A stretch of DNA of 64,000 nucleotides from Vibrio sp. SCSIO 43135 (GCF_023716665.1 NZ_CP071859.1:806001-870000), one strand, 5' to 3'. Shown: positions 38,539 to 49,336, counted from the stretch's first letter. Program-made: numbers and translations. The notes: a model not told the origin generated them from the letters alone.

Positions 38539-39291
38539 CTAATTGTTCGGCCAGCTATCAGGCACGATAAACCAAAATTGACCATCTTCAGCTTGAGCAT
38601 GGACAAATCGCCCATTTGGTTTTCCGATGGGGTTGCTATATTTAGCCAAACCAGTTGCCCATAAAGGTTTACTCAATTCATATATTGGTGTGTTCACCTG
38701 CTCCCACTGACTTTGATAACACCAAAAACCAGAGATCTGCTGCTTGTTAATCCGAAAGCCAAGGCAGTCAGTTGGCACAGGCTCTGGAGAGAAAGGATTG
38801 ATATACAGCCTTCCCTGTATAAGTAGGTGCTCTGATAGGTTATCAAACTGAGGGTACTGAGACAGGAAATGTGGATTGGTGCTCATTTTTAGCTGATGGT
38901 TCAGCATTCTATTCAGTTTTTTATCAAGTTGGTCGTGAGCGTTCGGTCCATACCAAATCCCTTGGTGCAACAAGTAAAACTTAATCGCGACTTCCCAATG
39001 TTCGTTTTGCCCGGTGAATTGATTGTTCAAAATAAGATCAATTGCACCTAGGGTTTGTCCGTTATCACGATTGATTTGAATCTCTTCCAGTTCCAAAGTG
39101 TACTGGTTACTAGATGTTAGCAATTGTGTACAGAGGTGTTGATATAGAAACCCTAGCCTAGGATTGCCATCGTAGCCGAGATCTTGAGGAAGCAAGGTGT
39201 TCAGGTGCTGCAAAGACTCAAACGGTGGTGTGATTTCAAATAATGGTTCGGTATTCGCTATCCAATGGTAGAAGCGCTGTTGAGAGTTCAT
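38539..39291 (-). CDS. DUF1853 family protein, possible PD-(D/E)xK-like fold
   Basis: The 250-residue protein matches DUF1853: LGFLYQHLCTQLL near residue 47, an LGAIDLIL strand, then HWEVAIKFYL and IWYGPNAHDQLDKKL. The spacing of Asp in AIDLIL and Glu-x4-Lys in WEVAIKF resembles a PD-(D/E)xK nuclease core, which is inference. No function is established. It converges on pgm and is divergent from the NIF3 gene. Confidence 0.8.
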   Translation of the reverse strand: MNSQQRFYHWIANTEPLFEITPPFESLQHLNTLLPQDLGYDGNPRLGFLYQHLCTQLLTSSNQYTLELEEIQINRDNGQTLGAIDLILNNQFTGQNEHWEVAIKFYLLHQGIWYGPNAHDQLDKKLNRMLNHQLKMSTNPHFLSQYPQFDNLSEHLLIQGRLYINPFSPEPVPTDCLGFRINKQQISGFWCYQSQWEQVNTPIYELSKPLWATGLAKYSNPIGKPNGRFVHAQAEDGQFWFIVPDSWPNN

Positions 39292-39410
39292 CCATAGACC
39301 TCAATGAAAGCAATTGTTTGTATTGTACCCGCGCGCTATCATCACTGCCATGTTAGGGAGCACTTAGTTTCGACCTAAACTAAGTTGGAACAATGTAACT
39401 GGAAATTAGA

Positions 39411-40169
39411 ATGAACAATTTGCAGCTAGAACAAATTCTAAATGAAAAGCTTTCTCCGCAGTTAATTAAAGATTATGCGCCCAATGGGTTGCAGGTAGAA
39501 GGCACACAGACAATCAAGAAAATCGTTACCGGTGTAACGGCTTCACAAGCTTTGATCGACAGAGCTATCGAGCTCAATGCTGATGCATTATTGGTACATC
39601 ATGGTTATTTTTGGAAAGGAGAGCCTGAGCCTATTAGAGGTATGAAAGGCAATCGCATTCGCTCATTAATCAAAAATGACATTAACTTGTTTGGTTACCA
39701 CCTTCCTCTTGATATTCACGCCGAGCTTGGTAATAACGCTGAGTTAGCGCGCCTGTTAGATATTCAAGTAGAGGGAGGAATGGAAGGTAACCCCCAGTCA
39801 GTTGCTATGTACGGTCGGCTCAAAACTCCTCTATCGGGTGCCGAGTTTGCGAGCAAGATCAATACAGCCCTGAATAGGCAACCGCTTCATATCGCTCCAG
39901 AGTCAGAAGATAAACTGATCGAGACAGTTGGCTGGTGTACCGGTGGTGGACAAGATTATATAGAGCTTGCGGTTAAGCTTGGCTTAGATGCTTTTATTTC
40001 GGGGGAGATCTCCGAGCGAACCACATATACAGCTAGAGAAATGGGTGTGCATTATTTTGCTGCAGGTCATCATGCAACAGAAAGGTATGGGGTCAAAGCC
40101 TTAGGTGAGTGGTTAGCCAAAGAGCATGGACTCGATGTTGAGTTTGTCGATATTGATAATCCTGTCTAG
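39411..40169 (+). CDS. NIF3/YbgI family metal-binding protein
   Basis: The 252-residue dinuclear-metal protein has LLVHHGYFWKGEP, HLPLDIHAELGNN, and the late FAAGHHATERYGVKALGEWL, the three conserved metal-ligand segments of the NIF3 family. E. coli YbgI forms a toroidal hexamer. GTP cyclohydrolase I type 2 is a common but poorly supported name, and biochemical role remains unclear. It precedes gltA convergently, close to the E. coli ybgI-gltA neighbourhood. Confidence 0.92.
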   Translation: MNNLQLEQILNEKLSPQLIKDYAPNGLQVEGTQTIKKIVTGVTASQALIDRAIELNADALLVHHGYFWKGEPEPIRGMKGNRIRSLIKNDINLFGYHLPLDIHAELGNNAELARLLDIQVEGGMEGNPQSVAMYGRLKTPLSGAEFASKINTALNRQPLHIAPESEDKLIETVGWCTGGGQDYIELAVKLGLDAFISGEISERTTYTAREMGVHYFAAGHHATERYGVKALGEWLAKEHGLDVEFVDIDNPV

Positions 40170-40199
40170 CAGGATAGGGCTTTTCAAAAAAATGAAGTA

Positions 40200-40234
40200 A
40201 AAAAGGGGTTGATGTCAGACATCAACCCCTTTTT
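40200..40234. terminator. Bidirectional terminator between the NIF3 gene and gltA
   Basis: AAAAAGGGGTTGATGT and ACATCAACCCCTTTTT pair around CAG. The stem has A and T runs on both sides between convergent genes. Confidence 0.92.
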
Positions 40235-40254
40235 AGATTTCGATTGCTCAACCG

Positions 40255-41544
40255 TTATTCACGTTCGTGAAGTGGCTGAAAATCACGGATTTCTTCACCA
40301 GTGTAAAGCTGACGAGGACGACCGATACGGTTTGCTGGGTCACTGTGCATTTCGTTCCAGTGTGCAATCCAACCGATAGTACGAGACATCGCGAAGATTA
40401 CAGTAAACATTGATACTGGGATACCAATTGCTTTCAAGATGATGCCTGAGTAGAAGTCAACGTTAGGGTATAGCTTCTTCTCAACGAAGTATTCGTCAGA
40501 AAGGGCAATTCGCTCAAGTTCCATCGCTACATCTAGTAGTGGATCTTTGATGTTTAGTTCTTTCAATACTTCATGACAAGCTTCGCGCATTACTGTCGCG
40601 CGAGGATCGTAGTTCTTGTAAACGCGGTGACCGAAGCCCATTAAGCGGAATGGGTCATCTTTGTCTTTCGCTTTAGCTACATACTCTTCGATATTATCTA
40701 CGCTACCGATTTCCTCAAGCATACGTAGACATGCTTCGTTAGCACCACCGTGCGCTGGTCCCCAAAGAGAGGCGATACCCGCTGCGATACATGCAAATGG
40801 GTTAGCACCAGAAGAACCGGCTAGACGTACTGTAGACGTTGACGCGTTTTGCTCGTGGTCTGCGTGAAGCGTGAAGATTTTATCCATCGCACGCGCTACA
40901 ACTGGGTTTACTTCATATTCTTCACATGGGTTTGCAAACATCATGTGTAAGAAGTTTTCCGCGTAGTTAAGGTCGTTACGTGGGTAAATAAATGGCTGGC
41001 CGATAGAGTACTTGTAACACATTGCTGCAAGCGTCGGCATTTTAGAAAGTAGACGATATGCTGCGATTTCACGGTGCGTATCGTTATTGATATCTAATGA
41101 ATCATGGTAGAAGGCTGCAAGAGCACCAACTACGCCACACATAACCGCCATTGGATGAGCGTCACGTCGGAAGCCGTGGAAAAAGCTTGCGATTTGCTCG
41201 TGTACCATAGTATGGCGAGTTACTGTTGTTTTGAACTGTTCGTATTGCTCACGATTTGGGGCTTCACCGTAAAGAAGGATATAACATACTTCTAAATAGT
41301 CAGCATTGTTTGCTAACTGATCGATTGGGTAACCACGGTGTAGCAGCACACCTTTACCGCCATCGATATAAGTGATTTGAGATTCACAAGATGCAGTGGC
41401 AAGAAAACCAGGGTCAAATGTAAAGTATCCGTTTGCTCCTAGTTTACGAACGTCGATTACTTGAGGGCCAACAGTCCCGTCCATAATCGGCAGCTCGATT
41501 GGCGCTTTGCCTTCAATATGAAGGGTAGCTTTCTTATCCGCCAT
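40255..41544 (-). CDS. gltA: Citrate synthase, type II hexameric
   Basis: Condenses acetyl-CoA and oxaloacetate, the TCA entry step. The 429-residue protein is the long gram-negative type regulated by NADH, as in E. coli (427). Visible are the N-terminal beta domain, [15 protein letters not shown], the [16 protein letters not shown] catalytic His segment, and [27 protein letters not shown] precedes the ATG. It is divergent from sdhCDAB across 394 bp, the conserved gltA/sdh arrangement. Confidence 0.98.
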   Translation of the reverse strand: MADKKATLHIEGKAPIELPIMDGTVGPQVIDVRKLGANGYFTFDPGFLATASCESQITYIDGGKGVLLHRGYPIDQLANNADYLEVCYILLYGEAPNREQYEQFKTTVTRHTMVHEQIASFFHGFRRDAHPMAVMCGVVGALAAFYHDSLDINNDTHREIAAYRLLSKMPTLAAMCYKYSIGQPFIYPRNDLNYAENFLHMMFANPCEEYEVNPVVARAMDKIFTLHADHEQNASTSTVRLAGSSGANPFACIAAGIASLWGPAHGGANEACLRMLEEIGSVDNIEEYVAKAKDKDDPFRLMGFGHRVYKNYDPRATVMREACHEVLKELNIKDPLLDVAMELERIALSDEYFVEKKLYPNVDFYSGIILKAIGIPVSMFTVIFAMSRTIGWIAHWNEMHSDPANRIGRPRQLYTGEEIRDFQPLHERE

Positions 41545-41938
41545 GACAATCTCCTTTGTTTATTATTTAATCCGTCCAGGATGTTTATGTGCCATTTTTG
41601 TACGTGTGTTCGTTAATAAAGTCAATTCTTCTCCTCTGATGTGTGCACTTGTTATGATTTTTTAAACATGTAACGTTAAAAATCTGTTCTGTGTAGCAAA
41701 AATTGTTACATCAATTGTATTAGAATGTTGCCAGCCGTATAGTGGCGCTGTAATTTTTGGTGGAAACCTTATAAATTCAAGGCTAGAAACAAATGTGAGG
41801 TGACGTTTTTAATCTTGTTGTTAACAATTGTTTTACATTTATCTTTTTAAAAATAGCGGATTACTGTTAAATAAATGTTAACTTTTGTAGGTTTGTCGTC
41901 AAAATTCGTTCATAACTATAAATGCTCAATGGAGCTGA
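41545..41938. promoter_or_regulatory. Divergent gltA/sdhC control region
   Basis: A 394-bp A/T-rich interval with no ORF. It must hold promoters for gltA (minus) and sdhCDAB-suc (plus). A near-consensus ArcA box sits at its sdh end, with a second partial match (TTGTTAACAATTG) near 41818. ATGTGAGGTGACG near 41792 has one CRP half-site only. Confidence 0.6.
41866..41880 (+). promoter_or_regulatory. ArcA binding site upstream of sdhC
   Basis: GTTAAATAAATGTTA matches the ArcA consensus GTTAATTAAATGTTA at 14 of 15 positions, 58 bp upstream of the sdhC start. ArcA represses sdh and suc genes under anaerobiosis in E. coli, so the same is expected. Confidence 0.7.
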
Positions 41939-42331
41939 GTGAGCAAGCCCGTGAAAGAAAGAAAGTCAAGACCTGTTAATTTAGATTTGCAGACTGTTAG
42001 CTTTCCGATCACCGCCATCGCATCAATCCTACACCGTGTGTCAGGAGTGATTACGTTTGTCGCGATCGGAATTTTGCTTTGGTTACTATCCATCTCATTA
42101 GAATCCCCAGTAGGCTTTATGGAAGCGAGCGACATCGTCGATGGCTTCTTCGTTAAGTTTATTCTGTGGGGGATTTGTACTGCGTTGGCCTACCATATTG
42201 TTGGCGGTATTCGTCACCTACTTATGGATTTAGGTCATTTTGAAGAATTAGAATCTGGCGCGCTGAGCGCTAAAGTTGCTTTTGCAGCAACAGCAGTATT
42301 ATCGCTTCTTGCAGGAGTTTTGGTATGGTAA
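41939..42331 (+). CDS. sdhC: Succinate dehydrogenase cytochrome b556 subunit SdhC
   Basis: Membrane anchor of complex II that binds heme b and ubiquinone with SdhD. The 130-residue protein has three membrane helices. The quinone and heme region is ASILHRVSGVITF (Ser and Arg near the quinone), and YHIVGGIRHLLMDLGH carries the heme-ligand His. GTG start at 41939 with GGAG four bases upstream; a later GTG at 41951 is possible. It overlaps sdhD by 7 bp. First gene of an apparent sdhCDAB-sucABCD operon. Confidence 0.96.
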   Translation: MSKPVKERKSRPVNLDLQTVSFPITAIASILHRVSGVITFVAIGILLWLLSISLESPVGFMEASDIVDGFFVKFILWGICTALAYHIVGGIRHLLMDLGHFEELESGALSAKVAFAATAVLSLLAGVLVW

Positions 42332-42672
42332 GCAATGTTTCCTCATTTGGTCGTAATGGTGTTCACGATTTCCTACTGATTCGTGCAACTGCCATCATTA
42401 TGACTCTATACACTATTTACCTAGTGAGCTTTTTTGCGTTCTCTGGTGATATCTCTTACGTATCTTGGACCCAATTCTTTGGTGGTACCTTCACTAAAGT
42501 CTTCACTATGCTGGCCCTAACCTCCGTACTTATCCACGCTTGGATTGGTCTATGGCAGGTACTGACTGACTACATCAAATGTACAAAACTACGTGGCGGT
42601 CTTCAGCTAGGTGTTATTGCTGTTCTTATCGGATATTTCTTCTCTGGTCTGTTTATTCTGTGGGGTGCGTAA
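42325..42672 (+). CDS. sdhD: Succinate dehydrogenase membrane anchor subunit SdhD
   Basis: Second membrane anchor of complex II. At 115 residues it is the same length as E. coli SdhD. Three hydrophobic helices are evident. The N-terminal GRNGVHDFLLIRATAIIM segment is characteristic, and HAWIGLWQVLTDYIK contains the heme-side His and the quinone-site region. It overlaps sdhC, and its TAA stop directly abuts the GTG start of sdhA. Confidence 0.96.
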   Translation: MVSNVSSFGRNGVHDFLLIRATAIIMTLYTIYLVSFFAFSGDISYVSWTQFFGGTFTKVFTMLALTSVLIHAWIGLWQVLTDYIKCTKLRGGLQLGVIAVLIGYFFSGLFILWGA

Positions 42673-44439
42673 GTGACTATTCCTGTTCGTGAATTTGATG
42701 CCGTTGTTATCGGCGCAGGTGGTGCAGGTATGCGTGCTGCACTACAAATTTCAGAGCAAGGCCTTTCTTGTGCTTTGCTGTCAAAAGTATTTCCAACTCG
42801 TTCTCATACTGTATCTGCTCAAGGTGGTATTACCGTTGCTCTTGGTAATGCGCACGAGGATCACTGGGAACAGCATATGTACGATACGGTAAAAGGTTCT
42901 GACTACATCGGTGACCAAGATGCTATCGAGTACATGTGTAAAAATGGTCCTGAATCAGTCATCGAATTAGAGAAAATGGGACTACCATTCTCTCGCTTTG
43001 ATAACGGTACGATCTATCAGCGTCCATTTGGTGGCCAGTCAAAGAACTTTGGTGGTGAGCAAGCTGCGCGTACTGCAGCAGCAGCTGACCGTACTGGTCA
43101 CGCACTACTACATACTCTTTACCAGCAAAACATTAAGCACAAAACGACGGTATTCTCTGAGTGGTACGCGCTTGATTTAGTGAAAAACGAAGATGGTGCA
43201 GTGCTTGGCTGTACAGCTCTTTGTATGGAGACTGGTGAAGTATGCTACTTCAAATCTAAAGCAACCATTCTTGCTACTGGTGGTGCTGGCCGTATTTACG
43301 CGTCTACTACCAATGCACACATCAACACGGGCGATGGTGTTGGTATGGCGTTACGTGCTGGTGTACCAATGCAAGATATGGAAATGTGGCAGTTCCACCC
43401 AACTGGTATTGCTGGTGCAGGTGTACTGGTTACTGAAGGCTGTCGTGGTGAAGGTGGTTACCTTCTAAATAAAGACGGCGAACGCTTCATGGAGCGTTAT
43501 GCTCCTAACGCTAAAGACCTTGCTGGTCGTGATGTTGTTGCTCGCTCAATGATGATCGAAATCCGCGAAGGTCGTGGCTGTGACGGCCCATGGGGTCCGC
43601 ACATCAAACTGAAACTTGATCACCTAGGTAAAGAGACGCTTGAGTCTCGTCTTCCTGGTGTTTGTGAACTTTCGCGCACGTTTGCTCACGTCGATCCTGT
43701 TAAAGAGCCAATCCCTGTAATTCCAACATGTCACTACATGATGGGTGGCGTACCAACACAAGTTTCTGGTCAGGCAATTAAGCAAGACGAGAACGGAGCA
43801 GATGTTGAAGTACAAGGTTTGTTTGCTTGTGGTGAAATTGCTTCAGTATCGGTTCACGGTGCAAACCGTCTTGGCGGTAACTCACTACTAGACTTGGTGG
43901 TATTCGGGCGTGCAACTGGTCTACATCTGGGTGAAACTCTGAAGAAACAAGCGGAAGCGAAGCCTGCAACCGAAGCTGACATCGAGCGTTCACTTGAGCG
44001 TTACAATCGTTGGGAAAACAGCACAGGTGGTGAAGACCCTGCACAAATCCGTAAAGACCTTCAGCAATGTATGCAAAACAACTTCTCGGTGTTCCGTGAA
44101 GGTGATGCTATGGCCAAAGGTTTAGAAGAGCTAAAAGCGATTCGTGAGCGTTTGAAAAACGCGCATTTATCTGACAAGTCTACAGAGTTCAACACACAAC
44201 GTATTGAGTGTTTAGAGCTAGAAAACTTGATGGAAACAGCTTATGCAACCGCTGTTGCAGCAAACTACCGCACAGAAAGTCGTGGTGCTCATGCTCGTTT
44301 TGACTTCCCAGACCGTGATGATTCTCAGTGGCTATGTCACTCGATTTACAACCCTGAAACAGAAGGGATGGCAAAACGTGACGTAAATATGGAACCTGTG
44401 CATCGTGAAGCGTTCCCACCTAAAGCACGTACGTACTAA
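42673..44439 (+). CDS. sdhA: Succinate dehydrogenase flavoprotein subunit SdhA
   Basis: Oxidises succinate to fumarate with covalently bound FAD. The 588-residue protein has the dinucleotide motif [14 protein letters not shown], the flavinylated His in [10 protein letters not shown], the active-site [21 protein letters not shown] region, and HYMMGGVPT and [13 protein letters not shown] near the end of the FAD domain. Length equals that of E. coli SdhA. The GTG start lies immediately after the sdhD stop, so translational coupling is likely. Confidence 0.98.
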   Translation: MTIPVREFDAVVIGAGGAGMRAALQISEQGLSCALLSKVFPTRSHTVSAQGGITVALGNAHEDHWEQHMYDTVKGSDYIGDQDAIEYMCKNGPESVIELEKMGLPFSRFDNGTIYQRPFGGQSKNFGGEQAARTAAAADRTGHALLHTLYQQNIKHKTTVFSEWYALDLVKNEDGAVLGCTALCMETGEVCYFKSKATILATGGAGRIYASTTNAHINTGDGVGMALRAGVPMQDMEMWQFHPTGIAGAGVLVTEGCRGEGGYLLNKDGERFMERYAPNAKDLAGRDVVARSMMIEIREGRGCDGPWGPHIKLKLDHLGKETLESRLPGVCELSRTFAHVDPVKEPIPVIPTCHYMMGGVPTQVSGQAIKQDENGADVEVQGLFACGEIASVSVHGANRLGGNSLLDLVVFGRATGLHLGETLKKQAEAKPATEADIERSLERYNRWENSTGGEDPAQIRKDLQQCMQNNFSVFREGDAMAKGLEELKAIRERLKNAHLSDKSTEFNTQRIECLELENLMETAYATAVAANYRTESRGAHARFDFPDRDDSQWLCHSIYNPETEGMAKRDVNMEPVHREAFPPKARTY

Positions 44440-44454
44440 GGAGAGGGCTAGATT

Positions 44455-45168
44455 ATGAAACTGAATTTCTCTTTGTACCGTTACAATCCGGACGTCGACC
44501 AAAAGCCATACATGAAAGACTATGTGCTCGAAGTGGAAGAAGGCTCGGATATGATGCTTTTGGATGCGTTGATTCTGCTGAAAGAGCAAGATCCAACGAT
44601 ATCTTTCCGTCGTTCTTGTCGTGAAGGTGTTTGTGGTTCAGATGGCCTAAACATGAACGGTAAAAACGGCCTAGCATGTATTACACCGTTGTCAGCATTG
44701 TCTGGTAAAGACAAGATCGTGATCCGTCCACTACCTGGGTTGCCAGTAGTGCGTGATTTAATTGTTGATATGACGCAGTTCTACGATAACTACGCTAAAG
44801 TTAAACCGTTCTTAGTGTCGGACGGCAACGTACCACCTGCACGCGAAAACTTGCAGACACCTGATGAGCGAGCTCATTTGGATGGTTTGTATGAATGTAT
44901 TATGTGTGCATGTTGTACGACTTCTTGTCCTTCATTCTGGTGGAACCCAGACAAATTCATCGGACCAGCAGGCCTATTGGCAGCGTACCGTTGGCTAATT
45001 GATAGTCGCGATACAGCAACAGATGAACGTTTATCTAATCTTGATGATGCATTTAGCGTTTTTCGTTGCCATGGCATAATGAATTGTGTAAGTGTTTGTC
45101 CTAAGGGATTAAATCCGACGAAAGCTATTGGCCACATCAAGTCGATGTTGGTAAATCGTTCGGTTTAA
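44455..45168 (+). CDS. sdhB: Succinate dehydrogenase iron-sulfur subunit SdhB
   Basis: Carries electrons from FAD to quinone through three clusters. The 237-residue protein has the [2Fe-2S] plant-type motif CREGVCGSDG...C (near 56-76), the [4Fe-4S] motif CIMCACCTTSCP and the [3Fe-4S]/[4Fe-4S] cysteines in CHGIMNCVSVCPKGLNP. AAGGAGAGGGCTAGATT precedes the ATG. It lies 15 bp after sdhA and completes complex II. Confidence 0.98.
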   Translation: MKLNFSLYRYNPDVDQKPYMKDYVLEVEEGSDMMLLDALILLKEQDPTISFRRSCREGVCGSDGLNMNGKNGLACITPLSALSGKDKIVIRPLPGLPVVRDLIVDMTQFYDNYAKVKPFLVSDGNVPPARENLQTPDERAHLDGLYECIMCACCTTSCPSFWWNPDKFIGPAGLLAAYRWLIDSRDTATDERLSNLDDAFSVFRCHGIMNCVSVCPKGLNPTKAIGHIKSMLVNRSV

Positions 45169-45183
45169 TAAATAACAAAAATT

Positions 45184-45211
45184 GCCGGTCGCTCCGTATG
45201 GAACGACCGGC
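45184..45211 (+). promoter_or_regulatory. Stable hairpin between sdhB and sucA
   Basis: GCCGGTCG pairs with CGACCGGC, and inside it TCC pairs with GGA around GTAT, so the element folds into one long stem. The sequence after it (CTCTTAAT) lacks a T-run. It may partly terminate, stabilise the upstream sdh mRNA or serve as a processing site between sdh and suc. Confidence 0.6.
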
Positions 45212-45268
45212 TCTTAATAGCTCGGCATAGACCGAAGCAAACGTGAAAACTACTGGTTAAGGGAAAAT

Positions 45269-48094
45269 ATGCACAACGGCGTGATGAAGGCATGGCTCGA
45301 GTCTTCACACTTGGCTGGCGCCAATGCAACTTATGTAGAAGAACTCTACGAACTGTATCTAAGTGACCCCGATCAGGTAAGTGAGGAGTGGAGACGTGTA
45401 TTTGATGGTTTGCCTGTGCAAGCCTCTGAAGTGGTAGAACAACCACATTCACGTGTCCGTGATTACTTCCGACGACTCGCTCAAGAAACAAAGCATTACA
45501 ATGTCCAAGTTAGTGATCCTGATGTCGATGCTAAACAAGTAAAAGTTCTACAGCTTATCAATGCTTACCGTTTCCGTGGGCACCAAGCTGCAAACCTAGA
45601 CCCTCTAGGTCTATGGAAAAGAGATGCAGTACAAGATCTCGATCCTTCCTTTCATACTCTCACCGAAGACGACTTCCAAGAAACCTTCAACGTAGGCTCT
45701 TTCGCTATTGGTCAAGAAACCATGGTGCTAAAAGATCTATACGATGCACTGAAGAAGACTTACTGTGGCTCTATCGGTGCTGAATATATGCACATGACAA
45801 ACACAGAGCAAAAACGTTGGATTCAACAGCGTTTAGAGTCTGTAGTCGGTCAACCATCATTTAACGACGAAGAAAAGCGTTCATTCCTTGAGGAGCTAAC
45901 AGCTGCAGAAGGTTTGGAACGATACCTAGGTGCAAAATTCCCAGGTGCTAAGCGTTTCTCGTTGGAAGGTGGTGATGCATTGATCCCAATGACGAAAGAA
46001 ATCATTCGTCATGCTGGTGGTCAGGGTATGCGTGAAGTCGTGATTGGTATGGCTCACCGCGGACGTTTGAACATGCTTGTCAACGTTCTAGGTAAAAAGC
46101 CACAAGATCTATTCGATGAATTTGCGGGTAAGCATGACGATACATGGGGAACGGGTGATGTTAAATACCACCAAGGTTTCTCTGCTGATTTTGCTACTCC
46201 TGGCGGCGATGTGCACTTGGCATTGGCGTTTAACCCATCACACCTTGAGATCGTTAACCCTGTAGTTATTGGATCTGTACGTGCTCGTCAAGACAGACTC
46301 GACGATAAGAACGGCGATGCTGTTCTACCAATTACTATTCATGGTGATTCGGCAATAGCTGGACAGGGCGTTGTTCAAGAGACATTTAATATGTCTCAAG
46401 CTCGTGGCTTCTGTGTAGGTGGTACTGTTCGTATCGTAGTAAATAACCAAGTTGGCTTCACTACTTCGAACCCTCGTGATACACGTTCAACAATGTACTG
46501 TACCGATATCGCGAAAATGGTTCAGGCGCCTATTTTCCACGTCAATGCTGACGATCCGGAAGCAGTAGCATTCGTTGCACGGCTTGCTCTAGATTATCGT
46601 AATACGTTTAAACGTGATGTTGTAATTGACCTTGTCTGTTACCGCCGTCATGGTCATAACGAAGCAGATGAGCCAAATGCAACTCAGCCGTTGATGTATC
46701 AAAAAATCAAGAAGCATCCGACTCCACGTAAGCTGTACGCAGACGTGTTGATCGATCGTGGTGAATTCGATATTGAAACGGCTACTCAGTTAGTTAACGA
46801 ATATCGTGATGCTTTAGACCATGGTGAAGTTGTTGTAAAAGAGTGGCGTCCAATGGCACTACACTCAGTTGATTGGTCCCCTTACCTAGGGCATGACTGG
46901 AATATCGACTGGGATAGTAAAGTAGACTCAGAACGCTTGAAAGAGCTTGGCAACAAAGTATGTCAGTTCCCAGAAAGTCACAAGCTGCAAAGCCGAGTGA
47001 ACAAGCTTTACAACGATCGTTTGTCTATGATGAACGGCGAGAAGCAGATTGACTGGGGTATGGCAGAAACACTTGCGTATGCAACGCTGGTGGATGATGG
47101 AAAACGCATTCGTATCTCAGGTCAGGATTCTGGTCGTGGTACTTTCTTCCACCGTCACTCGGTACTTCACAATCAGTCGGATGCAAGTACTTTTATCCCT
47201 CTTGCTAATATTCACGATAAGCAGGGGCCATTCCAAGTGTTTGACTCTGTGTTGTCTGAAGAAGCGGTACTCGCATTCGAATATGGCTACGCAACAGCAG
47301 AGCCAAGTGGCTTAACCCTTTGGGAAGCTCAGTTCGGTGACTTCGCAAATGGTGCACAAGTTGTGATTGACCAATTCATTTCATCTGGTGAGCAGAAGTG
47401 GGCACGTCTATGTGGCCTAACTATGCTTCTGCCTCATGGTTATGAAGGTCAAGGCCCAGAGCACTCATCAGCTCGTCTGGAGCGTTACCTACAATTATGT
47501 GCTGAGCAAAATATGCAGGTTGTTGTGCCTTCAACGCCAGCTCAGGTTTATCACATGATTCGTCGTCAAGTTGTTCGCCCAATGCGCCGACCTTTGATTG
47601 TTATGTCTCCTAAGTCTTTGTTGCGTCACCCGCTATGTACCTCTTCGATTGAAGAGTTAGCTGATGGTACGTTCCAAGCTGCAATTGGTGAGATTGACAA
47701 CATTGAAGCAAGCAAAGTGAAACGCGTCGTGTTCTGTTCGGGTAAGGTTTATTTCGATCTGCTTGAACAACGCCGAAACAATGAGCAAGACGATGTAGCT
47801 ATCGTTCGTATTGAGCAGCTTTACCCATTCCCACTTGAGGAAGTACAAGCAACAATCGCTCAGTACAAGAACGTTACAGACTTTGTTTGGTGCCAAGAAG
47901 AACCACAAAACCAAGGTGCTTGGTACAGCAGTCAACATAACTTCCGCGCAGCTATTCCAGCGGGAGCAGACCTTAAATATGCAGGCCGCCCGGCTTCTGC
48001 TTCGCCAGCAGTAGGCTACATGTCGGTACACTTGAAACAACAAAAAGCGTTAATTGAAGACGCTCTTAACTTAGATCCAAAAGTCTCAGCTTAA
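45269..48094 (+). CDS. sucA: 2-oxoglutarate dehydrogenase E1 component
   Basis: Thiamine-diphosphate-dependent decarboxylase of the 2-oxoglutarate dehydrogenase complex. The 941-residue protein has the E2-binding N-terminus (KAWLESSHLAGANATYVEEL), the VIGMAHRGRLNMLVNVLGK segment, the GDSAIAGQGVVQE ThDP motif, and QDSGRGTFFHRHSVL plus LPHGYEGQGPEHSSARLERYL in the C-terminal half. AAGGGAAAAT precedes the ATG. It is the first suc gene, 100 bp after sdhB, with a hairpin in between. Confidence 0.98.
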   Translation: MHNGVMKAWLESSHLAGANATYVEELYELYLSDPDQVSEEWRRVFDGLPVQASEVVEQPHSRVRDYFRRLAQETKHYNVQVSDPDVDAKQVKVLQLINAYRFRGHQAANLDPLGLWKRDAVQDLDPSFHTLTEDDFQETFNVGSFAIGQETMVLKDLYDALKKTYCGSIGAEYMHMTNTEQKRWIQQRLESVVGQPSFNDEEKRSFLEELTAAEGLERYLGAKFPGAKRFSLEGGDALIPMTKEIIRHAGGQGMREVVIGMAHRGRLNMLVNVLGKKPQDLFDEFAGKHDDTWGTGDVKYHQGFSADFATPGGDVHLALAFNPSHLEIVNPVVIGSVRARQDRLDDKNGDAVLPITIHGDSAIAGQGVVQETFNMSQARGFCVGGTVRIVVNNQVGFTTSNPRDTRSTMYCTDIAKMVQAPIFHVNADDPEAVAFVARLALDYRNTFKRDVVIDLVCYRRHGHNEADEPNATQPLMYQKIKKHPTPRKLYADVLIDRGEFDIETATQLVNEYRDALDHGEVVVKEWRPMALHSVDWSPYLGHDWNIDWDSKVDSERLKELGNKVCQFPESHKLQSRVNKLYNDRLSMMNGEKQIDWGMAETLAYATLVDDGKRIRISGQDSGRGTFFHRHSVLHNQSDASTFIPLANIHDKQGPFQVFDSVLSEEAVLAFEYGYATAEPSGLTLWEAQFGDFANGAQVVIDQFISSGEQKWARLCGLTMLLPHGYEGQGPEHSSARLERYLQLCAEQNMQVVVPSTPAQVYHMIRRQVVRPMRRPLIVMSPKSLLRHPLCTSSIEELADGTFQAAIGEIDNIEASKVKRVVFCSGKVYFDLLEQRRNNEQDDVAIVRIEQLYPFPLEEVQATIAQYKNVTDFVWCQEEPQNQGAWYSSQHNFRAAIPAGADLKYAGRPASASPAVGYMSVHLKQQKALIEDALNLDPKVSA

Positions 48095-48122
48095 GAACTA
48101 GAAGCGAAAGGATGAAATAGAT

Positions 48123-49328
48123 ATGACAATTGAAATTCTGGTTCCAGATTTACCTGAATCAGTTGCTGATGCAACCGTAGCAACTTGGCACAAGAAACCG
48201 GGTGAAGCGGTTGCTCGTGACGAAGTTATTGTTGATATTGAAACTGATAAAGTTGTTCTAGAGGTACCTGCTCCTGAAGCTGGTGTACTAGAAGCGATTA
48301 TTGAAGAAGAAGGTGCAACAGTACTGTCTAAGCAGCTGATTGCTAAGCTTAAGCCTGGTGCTGTTGCGGGTGAACCTACATCTGACACAACAGAAGAGAC
48401 AGAAGCTTCTCCAGACAAACGCCATAAGGCTGCTTTGACGGAAGAAAGCAATGATGCGCTAAGTCCAGCTGTACGTCGACTACTTGCAGAGCATGGCCTA
48501 GAAGCTAGCCAAGTTAAAGGCACCGGTGTTGGTGGTCGAATCACACGCGAAGACATTGAAGCTCACCTAGCTAACGCTAAAGAAGCACCTAAAGCTGATG
48601 CTCCAGCTGTTGAAGCTCCAGCAGCAGCACGTAGCCAAAAGCGCGTACCTATGACTCGCCTACGTAAGACGGTAGCAAACCGTCTTCTAGAAGCGAAGAA
48701 TAGCACAGCAATGCTGACGACTTTCAACGAAGTAAACATGAAGCCAATCATGGACCTTCGTAAGCAGTACAAAGACCAATTCGAGAAGCGTCACGACACG
48801 CGTCTTGGTTTCATGTCTTTTTACGTGAAAGCGGTAACTGAAGCGCTTAAGCGTTACCCAGAAGTAAACGCCTCTATCGACGGTGATGATATCGTTTACC
48901 ACAACTACTTCGACATCAGCATGGCGGTATCTACGCCACGAGGTCTAGTGACTCCAGTACTAAAAGACTGTGACACACTAGGTTTTGCTGACATCGAAAA
49001 AGGCATCAAAGAGCTAGCGATCAAAGGCCGTGACGGCAAGCTAACTGTTGATGAGCTAATGGGTGGTAACTTCACTATCACAAACGGTGGTGTATTTGGC
49101 TCTCTAATGTCTACGCCAATCATCAACCCGCCTCAAGCGGCAATTCTTGGTATGCACAAGATCCAAGAGCGCCCAATGGCAGTGGATGGCAAGGTTGAAA
49201 TCTTGCCGATGATGTACTTAGCGTTGTCTTACGACCACCGTTTAATCGATGGCCGCGAGTCAGTAGGCTTCCTAGTAACAATTAAAGAGCTACTAGAAGA
49301 TCCTGCACGTCTGTTATTAGACGTTTAA
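48123..49328 (+). CDS. sucB: Dihydrolipoyllysine succinyltransferase, E2 component of 2-oxoglutarate dehydrogenase
   Basis: Core of the complex; transfers succinyl from lipoyl-lysine to CoA. The 401-residue protein has one lipoyl domain with the modified Lys in [12 protein letters not shown] (Lys43), a peripheral-subunit-binding domain ([32 protein letters not shown]), an Ala/Pro linker and the catalytic acyltransferase domain ending with the His motif [18 protein letters not shown]. It is 28 bp downstream of sucA. The E3 gene (lpd) is not in this cluster, as usual. Confidence 0.98.
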   Translation: MTIEILVPDLPESVADATVATWHKKPGEAVARDEVIVDIETDKVVLEVPAPEAGVLEAIIEEEGATVLSKQLIAKLKPGAVAGEPTSDTTEETEASPDKRHKAALTEESNDALSPAVRRLLAEHGLEASQVKGTGVGGRITREDIEAHLANAKEAPKADAPAVEAPAAARSQKRVPMTRLRKTVANRLLEAKNSTAMLTTFNEVNMKPIMDLRKQYKDQFEKRHDTRLGFMSFYVKAVTEALKRYPEVNASIDGDDIVYHNYFDISMAVSTPRGLVTPVLKDCDTLGFADIEKGIKELAIKGRDGKLTVDELMGGNFTITNGGVFGSLMSTPIINPPQAAILGMHKIQERPMAVDGKVEILPMMYLALSYDHRLIDGRESVGFLVTIKELLEDPARLLLDV

Positions 49329-49336
49329 TATCGCTA

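Noticed and set aside
41792-41810. CRP site in the gltA-sdhC region
   Set aside because: Only one half-site (TGTGA) is convincing; the second half does not match.
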